This document shows positions 7,155-15,282 of a stretch of DNA of 21,020 bases, in pieces. The position numbers and the translations under genes were made by a program. A model generated the notes under the pieces. It ran no database searches and was not told where the DNA came from. It was given only the letters and a program-made list of their open reading frames with translations. The DNA comes from Alistipes sp. Its GTDB lineage: Bacteria; Bacteroidota; Bacteroidia; Bacteroidales; Rikenellaceae. The stretch is from assembly GCA_029051915.1 (NCBI GenBank), contig JAIDKM010000358.1, forward strand, positions 1 to 21,020, read 5' to 3'. Positions within the stretch are counted from its first letter, which is position 1. Every line of letters starts with the position of its first letter.

Positions 7155-8414
7155 ATGCATTTCTTCGACATCGACCGCTGGAACGAAATATGGCAGACCA
7201 TCAGCCGCAACCGCAAGCGCAGCATCATGACGGCGCTGGGTGTTTTCTGGGGGATCTTCATGCTCACCGTCATGCTCGGCGCAGGCATGGGACTCGGGCG
7301 GCTCTTCCGTGCACAACTCGGCGACATGTCCACCAATACCATCCTCCTGCAGCCCTTTCAGACCGGCATTCCCTACAAAGGCATGCCGCGCAACCGTTGG
7401 TGGAGAATGAACAACGACGACGTGGAAGCCGTCAAGAAGCTGCCCGAAGTGCTCCACGCCTCGGCCGTGTATTGGGGCGGCGAACTTCACTGCAGTTACC
7501 ATGAGCGCAAGGGCGATTACTCGATGATGGGTTATTCTCCCGATTACCAGCGCATCAACCCGCAGAAGATCATCTACGGACGCTTCATCAACGACGTCGA
7601 CATGACTCGCAAACGCAAGGTCTGCGTCATCGGCACGCAGGTCTGGAAAGATCTCTTTCCGGGCGGCGAGGATCCTACGGGCAAGGTCATCAAGGTCAAC
7701 AGCTCCTACTTCACCGTCGTGGGCGTCATCCGCAAGCAGAGCACGGCCATGTCGTTCAGCGATCTCGAACGCACGATCATCGTCCCCGTTTCGCTGGCCC
7801 AGCAGCTTTTCGGGCGCGGCGACTACGTGCACATGATCGCACTGGCCGGCCGCGAAGACGTGGCAAGCGCACAAGTCGAGAAAGCCTGCCGACAGGAAAT
7901 ATTCGCCCGCCATATCATTTCGCCCGACGACGAAAAGGCGATCTGGACAATGGCCGTCTCCGAAATGCTGGACAAGATCCAGGGGCTCTTCCGGGGCATC
8001 GCCCTGTTGACATGGATCGTCGGCCTGGGAACCTTGTTCGCCGGCATCGTCGGCGTGAGCAACATCATGCTCGTTACCATCAAGGAACGCACGCAGGAGA
8101 TCGGCATCCGCCGGGCTATCGGAGCACCTCCGGCCGCCATTCTCTCGCAGATCCTGAGCGAAAGTTTCGTGCTGACGTTCGTCGCCGGCGTACTGGGACT
8201 CGCGGCCGCCGTGGGCCTGCTCTCGGCCGTCGACTCGGTCTACTACCGAATGGTCGTCCTGGCGCAGGAGGGGGCCAGCATCACCTGGATGGTCTCGTTC
8301 GGAACAGGCATACAGGCACTCTTCATCATCGTCGCAGGCAGTCTGCTGGCCGGCATCATCCCGGCATTCCGCGCACTGAAAATCAAGGCAGTCGACGCCA
8401 TCCGAGAAGAATAA
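7155..8414 (+). CDS. MacB/FtsX-type ABC permease, subunit 2
   Basis: A 419-residue paralogue of the preceding permease with the same topology: N-terminal helix in SIMTALGVFWGIFMLTVML, a periplasmic domain, three C-terminal helices and the coupling segment KERTQEIGIRRAIGA. The stretch GLGTLFAGIVGVSNIMLVTI is nearly identical to the matching helix of subunit 1, while the periplasmic domains differ clearly. This suggests an old duplication with divergence of the substrate- or adaptor-facing part. It begins 9 bases after subunit 1 and precedes the adaptor by 27 bases. A heterodimer of the two is the simplest reading. Two separate homodimers sharing one ATPase cannot be ruled out. Confidence 0.9.
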   Translation: MHFFDIDRWNEIWQTISRNRKRSIMTALGVFWGIFMLTVMLGAGMGLGRLFRAQLGDMSTNTILLQPFQTGIPYKGMPRNRWWRMNNDDVEAVKKLPEVLHASAVYWGGELHCSYHERKGDYSMMGYSPDYQRINPQKIIYGRFINDVDMTRKRKVCVIGTQVWKDLFPGGEDPTGKVIKVNSSYFTVVGVIRKQSTAMSFSDLERTIIVPVSLAQQLFGRGDYVHMIALAGREDVASAQVEKACRQEIFARHIISPDDEKAIWTMAVSEMLDKIQGLFRGIALLTWIVGLGTLFAGIVGVSNIMLVTIKERTQEIGIRRAIGAPPAAILSQILSESFVLTFVAGVLGLAAAVGLLSAVDSVYYRMVVLAQEGASITWMVSFGTGIQALFIIVAGSLLAGIIPAFRALKIKAVDAIREE

Positions 8415-8441
8415 AAAGAAGAAACAATAATATCCGCAGCC

Positions 8442-9545
8442 ATGAAAAAAAATGTAAAAATCCTCTTGGGCGTGCTCTTCGTCGCACTGTTGTTCGGCAT
8501 GCTCTGGTTTCTGTGGCAGAAAACCCGGCCCGTGAAAGTCGTCTACACCATCGTGCAGCCTCAGGTCGACACCATTCGACAGTACGTGATCGCCACAGGC
8601 AAGGTTCAGCCGCGCGACGAAGTACTCATCAAACCCCAGATTTCGGGTATCGTCTCCGACGTCTACAAGGAGGCAGGGCAGACCGTCCGGCAGGGCGACG
8701 TCATCGCCACGGTCAAGGTCGTACCCGAAATGGGACAGCTTTCAAGCGCCGAATCGCGCGTCTCGATCGCTCAGATTTCGCTGGCCCAGACACGCCGCGA
8801 ACACAACCGTACCGAGGCTCTGCACGACAAGGGTGTCATTTCCGACGAGGAATTCGAGCAAAGCCGCGCTTCGCTGGCCAAAGCCGAGGAGGAGTTGCAG
8901 AACGCCCGCGAGAACATGGAAATCGTCAAGAACGGCATCACCCAACGATATAAAGATCTGAGCAATACGCAAATCCGCTCCACGATCGACGGCATGATCC
9001 TCGACGTTCCGATCAAGGTCGGCAATTCGGTGATCCAGGCCAACACCTTCAACGACGGCACGACGATCGCCACCGTCGCCGACATGACCAACATGCAGTT
9101 CCAGGGCAACATCGACGAGACCGACGTCGGCAAGCTCCACGAAGGAATGCCCGTGAAGCTCACCATCGGCGCCTTGCAAGATGTCGAGCTCGAAGCCGAA
9201 CTGGAATACGTGGCTCCCAAAGCAACCGAGGACAACGGCATCATCATGTTCGAGGTCAAGGCGGCCGTACGGATTCCCGACGACGTTTTCGTGCGGGCCG
9301 GTTACAGCGCCAACGCCAGCGTGATGATCGAGAACCGCGAAGGGGTGCTGACCGTTCCCGAGAGCACCGTCGAATTCGAAGGCGACAAAACCTACGTGCA
9401 GGTGCTGACTTCGCCCGAGCAGGACGAGGAGGAGCAGATTTTCGAGCGCCGCGAGGTCTCCATCGGGCTCTCCGACGGCATCAGCATGGAGATCACGGCG
9501 GGTCTGAACGAAACCGACCGCATCCGCGGCGCCCGCAAAGAATAA
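8442..9545 (+). CDS. Periplasmic adaptor (membrane-fusion protein), MacA/HlyD family
   Basis: A 367-residue RND/MacA-type adaptor that joins the inner-membrane ABC transporter to the outer-membrane channel. It has a single N-terminal membrane anchor (about 7-25), the first half of the lipoyl domain (PQISGIVSDVYKEAGQ, 65-80), an alpha-helical hairpin of about 98-172 rich in E, A, R and Q, the second lipoyl half (IRSTIDGMILDVPIKVGN, 178-195), then beta-barrel and membrane-proximal domains. The hairpin is short, as in MacA-like adaptors. It sits between the permeases and the TolC-like gene. A lipobox is not seen, so it is anchored by its helix. Confidence 0.92.
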   Translation: MKKNVKILLGVLFVALLFGMLWFLWQKTRPVKVVYTIVQPQVDTIRQYVIATGKVQPRDEVLIKPQISGIVSDVYKEAGQTVRQGDVIATVKVVPEMGQLSSAESRVSIAQISLAQTRREHNRTEALHDKGVISDEEFEQSRASLAKAEEELQNARENMEIVKNGITQRYKDLSNTQIRSTIDGMILDVPIKVGNSVIQANTFNDGTTIATVADMTNMQFQGNIDETDVGKLHEGMPVKLTIGALQDVELEAELEYVAPKATEDNGIIMFEVKAAVRIPDDVFVRAGYSANASVMIENREGVLTVPESTVEFEGDKTYVQVLTSPEQDEEEQIFERREVSIGLSDGISMEITAGLNETDRIRGARKE

Positions 9546-9563
9546 CTTCAAACGCTTCCACGC

Positions 9564-10913
9564 ATGAGACGCATCATACTGCTTGCCGCATTGTGCTCCG
9601 TCATCGCAGCACAGGCGCAGCTTCCCGACGAGGAATACGCCATTCCGGCCACCGGCCAACCCTGGACGCTCGACGACTGCATCCGCTATGCCCAGCAGAA
9701 TAACATCGAGGTGCAGCAGCGGGCGTTGTCCGTCGAGCAGCAGGACGTCGAGCTCTCGACAGCCCGCTACAGCCGGCTCCCCGACCTCAACGCTTCGCTC
9801 GGTTACAACGCTTCGTTCGGCTGGGGTACCTCGGCCGACAATACCCGCAAAAGCGAAACGCTCCAGACCGGGTCGTTCGATGTCTCGACTTCGGTTCCCA
9901 TCTTTCAGGGCCTGCGCATCAACCGGCAGATCCGGGGCGGCAAACTCGACTTGGCCGCCGCCGTGCAGGATCTCGAACGGGCCCGCGAGGATGTGGCGAT
10001 CAACGTCATGACCCGTTATCTGGAAGTGCTCTACAACAAGGAGCTGGTCGGCGTGGCCGAGCAGCAGCTCGCTTTAAGTTCACGACAGGTGATCCGCAGC
10101 CGCGAGCTGGTAGAAGCGGGCCGGCAGCCCGAATCGGCCCTCTATGAAAGCCAGGCCCTCGCTGCCAACGACGAGCTGTCGCTCACGCAGGCCCGCAACA
10201 ACCTCTCGCTGGCGCTTCTGGATCTGAGCCAGACGCTCAACCGGGAAAGCGCCGCAGGGTTCGACATCGCCACTCCCGAGCTCGACAGCATCACGCTCGC
10301 CACGCTCCGCCGGCTCGGCTCGGTCGAAGCGATCTACGACTTCGCCGTCGACCATCGGCCCGCCATCCATTCCGAACGGCTGCGCGTCGAAAGCAGCGAA
10401 AACGCCATTCGCATCGCCCGTTCGGCACTCTACCCCTCGCTCTCGCTCCGCGCCGGCTTCGGCACGGGCGTCTATAGCAGCATGAACGACAATTTCTGGA
10501 TCCAGCTCGACAAGAACAGCAACGAATACGTCGGGCTCTCGCTCGGCATTCCGATCTTCAACCGGCGCGCAACACGCAACAGCATTCGCACGGCCAAGAT
10601 CTCGCTGCGCAACCGACAGCTCGCACTGCACAACGCCGAACTCTCGCTGCGCAAGGAGATCGAGCAGGCATGGTTCAACGCCGACGCGGCCTACGCCAAA
10701 TATCTCGCAGCCGGGAAAGCCCTCGCTTCGGCCCGCATCGCTTTCGACTACGAGGAGCGCAAGGCCGAGGCCGGCCGCTCCACGCTCTACGACTTCCACG
10801 ATGCCAAGACACGGATGGAGAAAGCCGAATCGGAACTGGCACAAGCCAAATACGAATTCGTCTTCCGGCAAAAAATCCTCGATTTCTATCGGGGCGAGCC
10901 ACTGACTTTGTGA
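9564..10913 (+). CDS. TolC-family outer-membrane efflux channel
   Basis: A 449-residue outer-membrane factor with two OEP repeats. The signal peptide is residues 1-18 with cleavage expected after AQA. The first repeat begins at WTLDDCIRYAQQNN and the second near AIYDFAVDHRPAIHSERL. Long amphipathic helices rich in A, Q, E and R alternate with short beta segments such as FDVSTSVPIFQGL and YVGLSLGIPIFNRR, both typical of the family. It is the last gene of the export operon, 18 bases after the adaptor, and completes a self-contained tripartite system. There is no lipid-attachment cysteine at the mature N-terminus. No terminator hairpin follows; a new promoter begins within 25 bases of the stop. 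Confidence 0.92.
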   Translation: MRRIILLAALCSVIAAQAQLPDEEYAIPATGQPWTLDDCIRYAQQNNIEVQQRALSVEQQDVELSTARYSRLPDLNASLGYNASFGWGTSADNTRKSETLQTGSFDVSTSVPIFQGLRINRQIRGGKLDLAAAVQDLERAREDVAINVMTRYLEVLYNKELVGVAEQQLALSSRQVIRSRELVEAGRQPESALYESQALAANDELSLTQARNNLSLALLDLSQTLNRESAAGFDIATPELDSITLATLRRLGSVEAIYDFAVDHRPAIHSERLRVESSENAIRIARSALYPSLSLRAGFGTGVYSSMNDNFWIQLDKNSNEYVGLSLGIPIFNRRATRNSIRTAKISLRNRQLALHNAELSLRKEIEQAWFNADAAYAKYLAAGKALASARIAFDYEERKAEAGRSTLYDFHDAKTRMEKAESELAQAKYEFVFRQKILDFYRGEPLTL

Positions 10914-10919
10914 GCGAAT

Positions 10920-10943
10920 ATTCCGGAATTTTCCCTACTTTTG
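10920..10943 (+). promoter_or_regulatory. Promoter -7 box with upstream palindrome, before the AspT/YidE-type gene
   Basis: TACTTTTG (10936-10943) matches the -7 consensus TAnnTTTG and ends 19 bases before the ATG at 10963. The -33 position (around 10913-10916) is poor. A perfect palindrome ATTCCGGAAT (10920-10929) lies just upstream of the -7 box, where a regulator could act in place of a good -33 element. Confidence 0.5.
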
Positions 10944-10962
10944 CAGCCAAAAACATGCTGCC

Positions 10963-12624
10963 ATGGATTGGATCCGCACCATACTCGTCGAACACTCGGC
11001 CCTGCAGGCCGTGGTGGTGATTTCGCTTATCTCGGTCATCGGAATCGGATTGGGCAAGATCCGCATCTTCGGCGTCTCGCTCGGGGCGGCTTTCATCTTC
11101 TTCACCGGCATTCTGGCCGGGCACTTCGGGCTGACGATCGACCCTGCCATGCTGGCTTACGCCGAAACGTTCGGACTCGTCGTCTTCGTCTATGCCCTCG
11201 GGCTGCAGGTCGGCCCCGGTTTCTTCAGCTCGATGCGCGCCGACGGCGTGCGGCTGCTCGTCCCGTCGATCGCCGTCATCCTGCTCGGCACGGCCGCAGC
11301 CGTCGGATTAAGCTACGCACTCGGAATTCCGATGCCCGACATGGCCGGTATCTTGTGCGGCGCCACAACCAATACTCCGGCACTCGGTGCCGCACAACAA
11401 ACGCTCCAGCTGATGGGTCGCGAAGCCAGCGGTGCCGCCTTGGGATGCGCACTCACTTATCCGTTCGGTGTGGTGGGCGTCATTCTGGCCATCGTCTTCC
11501 TCCGCAAATGCTTCGTCCGGGACTCCGATTTGACGGGGCCCGACGCAGAACACCGGCGCAGCGTCTTCATCGCCAGCTACAGGCTGACCAACCCCGCGCT
11601 ATTCGGCAAAAGCCTCCACGACGTTGCGGCCGAAAGCCAACGCCACTTCGTTGTCTCGCGGCTCTGGCGCGACGGCCGGGTCTCGATTCCCACGTCGGAC
11701 AAGACGCTGGAGGAAAACGACGTGATCCTGGCCATCACCAACCCCGAAGAGGCCGATGCCCTGCGGTTGCTCTTCGGCGAGCAGGAACACAAGGACTGGA
11801 ACAGCGGAAACATCGACTGGAACAGCGTCGACAACCAGCTCATCTCGCAGCGCATTCTGGTAACACGATCCGAGATCAACGGCAAACGGCTGGCGTCGCT
11901 GCGACTGAGAAACAACTACGGCATCAACATCAGCCGCGTCGACCGCTCGGGCGTGCAGCTGTTGGCTACGCCCGACTTGCGGTTGCAGATCGGCGACCGG
12001 CTCACGGTCGTGGGCGAGGCCGAAGCGATCCGCAGTGTCGAGAAAATCCTCGGCAACGCCGTAAAGACCCTCGACGAGCCCAACCTCGTGGCGGTTTTCA
12101 TCGGGCTCTTCCTCGGACTCGCGCTCGGCAGCATTCCTTTCGCTATTCCGGGCGTCTCGATCCCCGTCAAGCTGGGACTCGCCGGCGGCCCGATCATCGT
12201 AGGCATTCTCATCGCCACCTTCGGGCCCCGGTTCCACGTAGTTACCTACACCACCCAGAGCGCCAACCTGATGTTGCGGGCATTAGGACTCTCCATGTAT
12301 CTGGCTTGCCTGGGACTCGATGCCGGAGCGCATTTTTTCGAAACCGTCATGCGACCCGAAGGGGTGCTGTGGCTGGCAGCGGGCGCCTTGCTTACGTTCG
12401 TGCCGGTCGTACTGGTGGCTATTCCCGCCATGCGGTTCTTCCGGCTCGACTTCGGCGCAACGGCCGGACTGCTGTGCGGCAGCATGGCCAACCCGATGGC
12501 GCTGGGCTACGCCGACGAGACCATCGAGGGCGACCATCCGTCGGTCTCGTACGCCACGGTCTACCCGGTCTGCATGTTCCTGCGGGTGATCGTCATTCAG
12601 GTCGTGCTGATGCTGACTCTGTAG
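10963..12624 (+). CDS. AspT/YidE/YbjL-family transporter with two RCK_C domains
   Basis: A 553-residue inner-membrane protein of the aspartate:alanine exchanger (AAE) family. It has an N-terminal membrane half (about 10-180), two cytoplasmic RCK_C (TrkA-C) regulatory domains (about 203-272 and 292-364), and a C-terminal membrane half (about 372-553). The two membrane halves are internal duplicates, each with a matching conserved loop: GATTNTPALGAA (133-144) and GSMANPMALGYA (506-517). The two RCK_C domains suggest gating by a small ligand or nucleotide. Characterised relatives exchange dicarboxylic amino acids, but most members including YidE and YbjL have no proven substrate, so none is assigned here. 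It has its own promoter and overlaps the convergent channel gene by 32 bases. Confidence 0.87.
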   Translation: MDWIRTILVEHSALQAVVVISLISVIGIGLGKIRIFGVSLGAAFIFFTGILAGHFGLTIDPAMLAYAETFGLVVFVYALGLQVGPGFFSSMRADGVRLLVPSIAVILLGTAAAVGLSYALGIPMPDMAGILCGATTNTPALGAAQQTLQLMGREASGAALGCALTYPFGVVGVILAIVFLRKCFVRDSDLTGPDAEHRRSVFIASYRLTNPALFGKSLHDVAAESQRHFVVSRLWRDGRVSIPTSDKTLEENDVILAITNPEEADALRLLFGEQEHKDWNSGNIDWNSVDNQLISQRILVTRSEINGKRLASLRLRNNYGINISRVDRSGVQLLATPDLRLQIGDRLTVVGEAEAIRSVEKILGNAVKTLDEPNLVAVFIGLFLGLALGSIPFAIPGVSIPVKLGLAGGPIIVGILIATFGPRFHVVTYTTQSANLMLRALGLSMYLACLGLDAGAHFFETVMRPEGVLWLAAGALLTFVPVVLVAIPAMRFFRLDFGATAGLLCGSMANPMALGYADETIEGDHPSVSYATVYPVCMFLRVIVIQVVLMLTL

Positions 12625-13924
12625 CGGCCGCCGGCTGCGACAATGCTCCCGCACCCGCCCGGACAGCCGCTGTCCACGCTCTCAGATCCTCGCCCGACGG
12701 CGACTGATATACACGCAGGCCGAACTCGGGAAGCGCACACATCATGTGCTCGAATACCGCCAGTTCCACCTGCACGTAGTCGACAAAATAGATCGACGTC
12801 GTATAAAAATAGAGTTCGACCGGCACCCCCGTATCGGTCGGCGGCAGCAGGCGAACGGTCAGCTTCAGATCCTTGCGGGCCGTCGGAAGTTGTTGCAGAT
12901 AGCGCATCATGTAAGCCCGGAATACGGCCAGATTGGTCAGCTGACGACCGTTAATCGGCGGTTCTCCATCGCCGATGCCCTGCGAAGCGTTGTATTCGGC
13001 ATTCTCGCGCAAAGTCTGCTCCAGGAAGTCGCCCAGCAGGCGGATTTTGCGGAATCGCTCCAGCATCTGCGGCGTGCAAGATCCGATACTCGTCATATCC
13101 ACAGGCACGGAGAGCTGAATCCGCCTCCCTCCCGAAAGTTGCATCGCATGCCAGTTTACGAACGAGTCGCTGACCAGTTGATAGGGCGGCAGCGTAACGA
13201 TCGTATTGTCCCAATTGCGGATCTTGACCGTCGTCAACGAAACTTCCTCCACGCTTCCGTCGGCACCGAACTTGGGCACCGAAATCCAGTCGCCAACCTT
13301 GAGCATGTCGTTGGCCGACAGTTGGATACCAGAAACGAACCCCAGAATGCTGTCGCGGAAGATCAGCATCAGCACGGCCGCCGAGGCCCCCAAGCTGGTC
13401 AGCAGGATCGTCGGCGACTTGTCCATCAGAATCGAGATCACCAGAATCGTGCAGATAAGCAGAGCGATCCCCTGCGCCGTCTGCCGCAATCCCTTGATCG
13501 GCTTGTTTTGCCAGGCGGGGCGCGATGCCACGATCCCGAACGCCGCATAAACGGCCGCGCTGATGAACCGGAAGATCTCGACGACGAGATAGACATTCAT
13601 CAGACGCATCATCACAAGCCGCGCCTCGGACTTCTCCTCGAAAACCACAGGCAGCACCACCACCAGCACGATCGCACTCACCACGTGGCACCCGCACCTC
13701 AGCACACGGGTGCTGAACAGCGTATCGTCCCAGCGCATGCGCGTGCGTTCGACCACCTTGCGCACTCCCGGCACGATCATCCAGCACAGCAGCAGGTCGA
13801 AGAACGCAACGATCAGCACGACAAGCACTACGGCAGCCCAGAGATCCCAGCTGTCGTGCACCGTCGAATCGACGCCCAGCCAGCCGAGCAAGGCATCGGT
13901 CCATCTTTTCAACAGATGACGCAT
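12593..13924 (-). CDS. ybdG: Mechanosensitive channel, MscS superfamily, YbdG-like
   Basis: A 443-residue inner-membrane channel closest in form to E. coli YbdG, a miniconductance channel that helps cells survive osmotic downshift. There are about five membrane segments in the first 200 residues. The pore-lining and hinge region is TSLGASAAVLMLIFRDSILG (176-195), followed by IQLSANDMLKVGDWISVPKF and the beta domain SLTTVKIRNWDN...LPPYQLVSDSF. That succession is diagnostic for the YbdG branch. The C-terminal cytoplasmic domain runs to about 425 and ends in an alanine/serine-rich tail. The ATG at 13924 is preceded by GGAGAG. It lies 54 bases after the MFS gene on the same strand with no clear promoter between, so co-transcription is likely. 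Confidence 0.88.
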   Translation of the reverse strand: MRHLLKRWTDALLGWLGVDSTVHDSWDLWAAVVLVVLIVAFFDLLLCWMIVPGVRKVVERTRMRWDDTLFSTRVLRCGCHVVSAIVLVVVLPVVFEEKSEARLVMMRLMNVYLVVEIFRFISAAVYAAFGIVASRPAWQNKPIKGLRQTAQGIALLICTILVISILMDKSPTILLTSLGASAAVLMLIFRDSILGFVSGIQLSANDMLKVGDWISVPKFGADGSVEEVSLTTVKIRNWDNTIVTLPPYQLVSDSFVNWHAMQLSGGRRIQLSVPVDMTSIGSCTPQMLERFRKIRLLGDFLEQTLRENAEYNASQGIGDGEPPINGRQLTNLAVFRAYMMRYLQQLPTARKDLKLTVRLLPPTDTGVPVELYFYTTSIYFVDYVQVELAVFEHMMCALPEFGLRVYQSPSGEDLRAWTAAVRAGAGALSQPAAATESASARPE

Positions 13925-13978
13925 ACGCTCGCTCTCCGCAATTTCCGCGCCGCGGATCGGCTCTGTCCGGGCAGAATG

Positions 13979-15136
13979 CTACGCTGCTTTCCGTCTCGGA
14001 TAACGTCGGATATAATACACGCTCGTCAGAAATCCGACCACTGCGAACGCCGCACCGGGCAACGCCGCATATTCATAACCGAGTCCCCGGTCGATGGGCA
14101 GGCCGCCGCAATAGGCTCCGAAGGCGTTGCCCAGATTGAAAGCCACCTGCACCAGAGCGGCTCCCAGCATCTCTCCGCCACGCGAATTCTCAAGAATCAA
14201 CAATTGCTGGGGCGACGACACACAAAAGAGCGACCCGGTCGTCAGCGTCATCAACACCAAGGCAAGCCACCCGACATGCAGGAAAAGGAAGATACCGATC
14301 AAGGCAACGGAAGCGGTCAGAAGCGTAGCTCTCACCATCTTCTCCGGGGTGAACGCATCCGAAAAATGGCCTCCGAAAAGGTTGCCGACGAACATGCCGA
14401 ATCCGGCCAGCATCATGATCCACGTCAGGTCGCCGGGCCCGAATCCCGCAGTATGAAGCATCGACGGGCCAACATAGCTGTACCAACAAAGAATGCCGCC
14501 GTTGCCCAGCAGTACCGACGCCAGCACCAGCCATGGGCCTCCCTTCTTCAGAAAGCGGAACTGCCCGCCGAGCCCCGTATCGGGCAAGGGAGGCAAAGCC
14601 GGAACCCAACGCCGGATAAGCACCGCCGCGACGACGCCCCATACGGCAACAATGGCGAACGTAGCACGCCAGGTCAATGCTCCGCAGATGTACGTGCCGA
14701 GCGGCACGCCGAAAAGATTGGCCACGGTCATTCCCACGATCATGATCGATACCGCTTCGGCCCGCCGGTCGGCACTGGCGACACGCTCGGCGACGATCGA
14801 ACCCACACCGAAGAATGCGCCGTGCGGCAATCCCGAGACGAAACGCATGGCCAACAGCGTCCAATAGCCGGGAGCTGCAGCCGCACAGGCGTTTCCTGCG
14901 ACGATCAAAGCCGCCAGCGCCAGCAGAATCTGTTTCAAGGGACGAGTGCGGGCACACAGCACCATCAGCGGAGCTCCAGCGCAGACGCCCAGCGCATAGG
15001 CCGAAATCAGATGCCCGGCTTCGGGAATCGTAATCCCCAGCGAACGGGCTATGTCGGGAAGGATTCCCATCATCACGAACTCCGACATGCCCAATGCCAA
15101 CGTACCGAAAGCCAAGGCAATAAGACTCTTTTTCAT
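13979..15136 (-). CDS. araJ: MFS efflux transporter, AraJ-like
   Basis: A 385-residue major facilitator with twelve predicted membrane helices. The sequence follows E. coli AraJ closely at MSEFVMMGILPDIA, the region around GHLISAYALGV, RFVSGLPHGAFFGVG, MTVANLFGVPLGTY and the late NLGNAFGAYCGG. The family exports small sugars or drugs, but AraJ itself has no firmly known substrate. The start is set at the ATG at 15136: the frame continues upstream to a TTG at 15169, but a -7 promoter box (15159-15166) lies inside that extension, which rules it out. The channel gene follows 54 bases downstream, suggesting a two-gene unit. The gene symbol denotes similarity, not arabinose regulation. Confidence 0.87.
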   Translation of the reverse strand: MKKSLIALAFGTLALGMSEFVMMGILPDIARSLGITIPEAGHLISAYALGVCAGAPLMVLCARTRPLKQILLALAALIVAGNACAAAAPGYWTLLAMRFVSGLPHGAFFGVGSIVAERVASADRRAEAVSIMIVGMTVANLFGVPLGTYICGALTWRATFAIVAVWGVVAAVLIRRWVPALPPLPDTGLGGQFRFLKKGGPWLVLASVLLGNGGILCWYSYVGPSMLHTAGFGPGDLTWIMMLAGFGMFVGNLFGGHFSDAFTPEKMVRATLLTASVALIGIFLFLHVGWLALVLMTLTTGSLFCVSSPQQLLILENSRGGEMLGAALVQVAFNLGNAFGAYCGGLPIDRGLGYEYAALPGAAFAVVGFLTSVYYIRRYPRRKAA

Positions 15137-15158
15137 TATTCGTACATTTTCTGCGGGG

Positions 15159-15166
15159 CAAAAATA
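15159..15166 (-). promoter_or_regulatory. Promoter -7 box for the AraJ-like gene
   Basis: On the minus strand this reads TATTTTTG, matching TAnnTTTG, 22 bases before the ATG at 15136. The -33 position carries only a partial match (TTCG). It decides the start of the AraJ-like gene, because the longer TTG-initiated frame would begin upstream of the transcript. Confidence 0.5.
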
Positions 15167-15229
15167 CAAATAAGTCGGACATGATCGAACCGTCCGGCCT
15201 CGAAATCGTCGGCCACGGCCTGAAATGCA

Positions 15230-15258
15230 AAAGACGGAAAGCTATGCTTTCCGTCTTT
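15230..15258 (-). terminator. Intrinsic terminator of the surA-OstA operon
   Basis: AAAGACGGAAAGC (15230-15242) and GCTTTCCGTCTTT (15246-15258) form a perfect 13-bp stem with a 3-base loop. It lies 24 bases beyond the stop of the OstA-like gene. On the minus strand the stem ends in TTTT. The opposite strand also ends in a short T-rich run (TTTCTATTT), so it may work in both directions. Confidence 0.8.
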
Positions 15259-15282
15259 CTATTTCGAGCATCGTCCTTCGTT

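Noticed and set aside
15137..15169. Longer start for the AraJ-like protein from a TTG
   Set aside because: It adds 11 residues that do not match the family, whose members begin MKK at the membrane helix, and it would place the start upstream of the -7 box.
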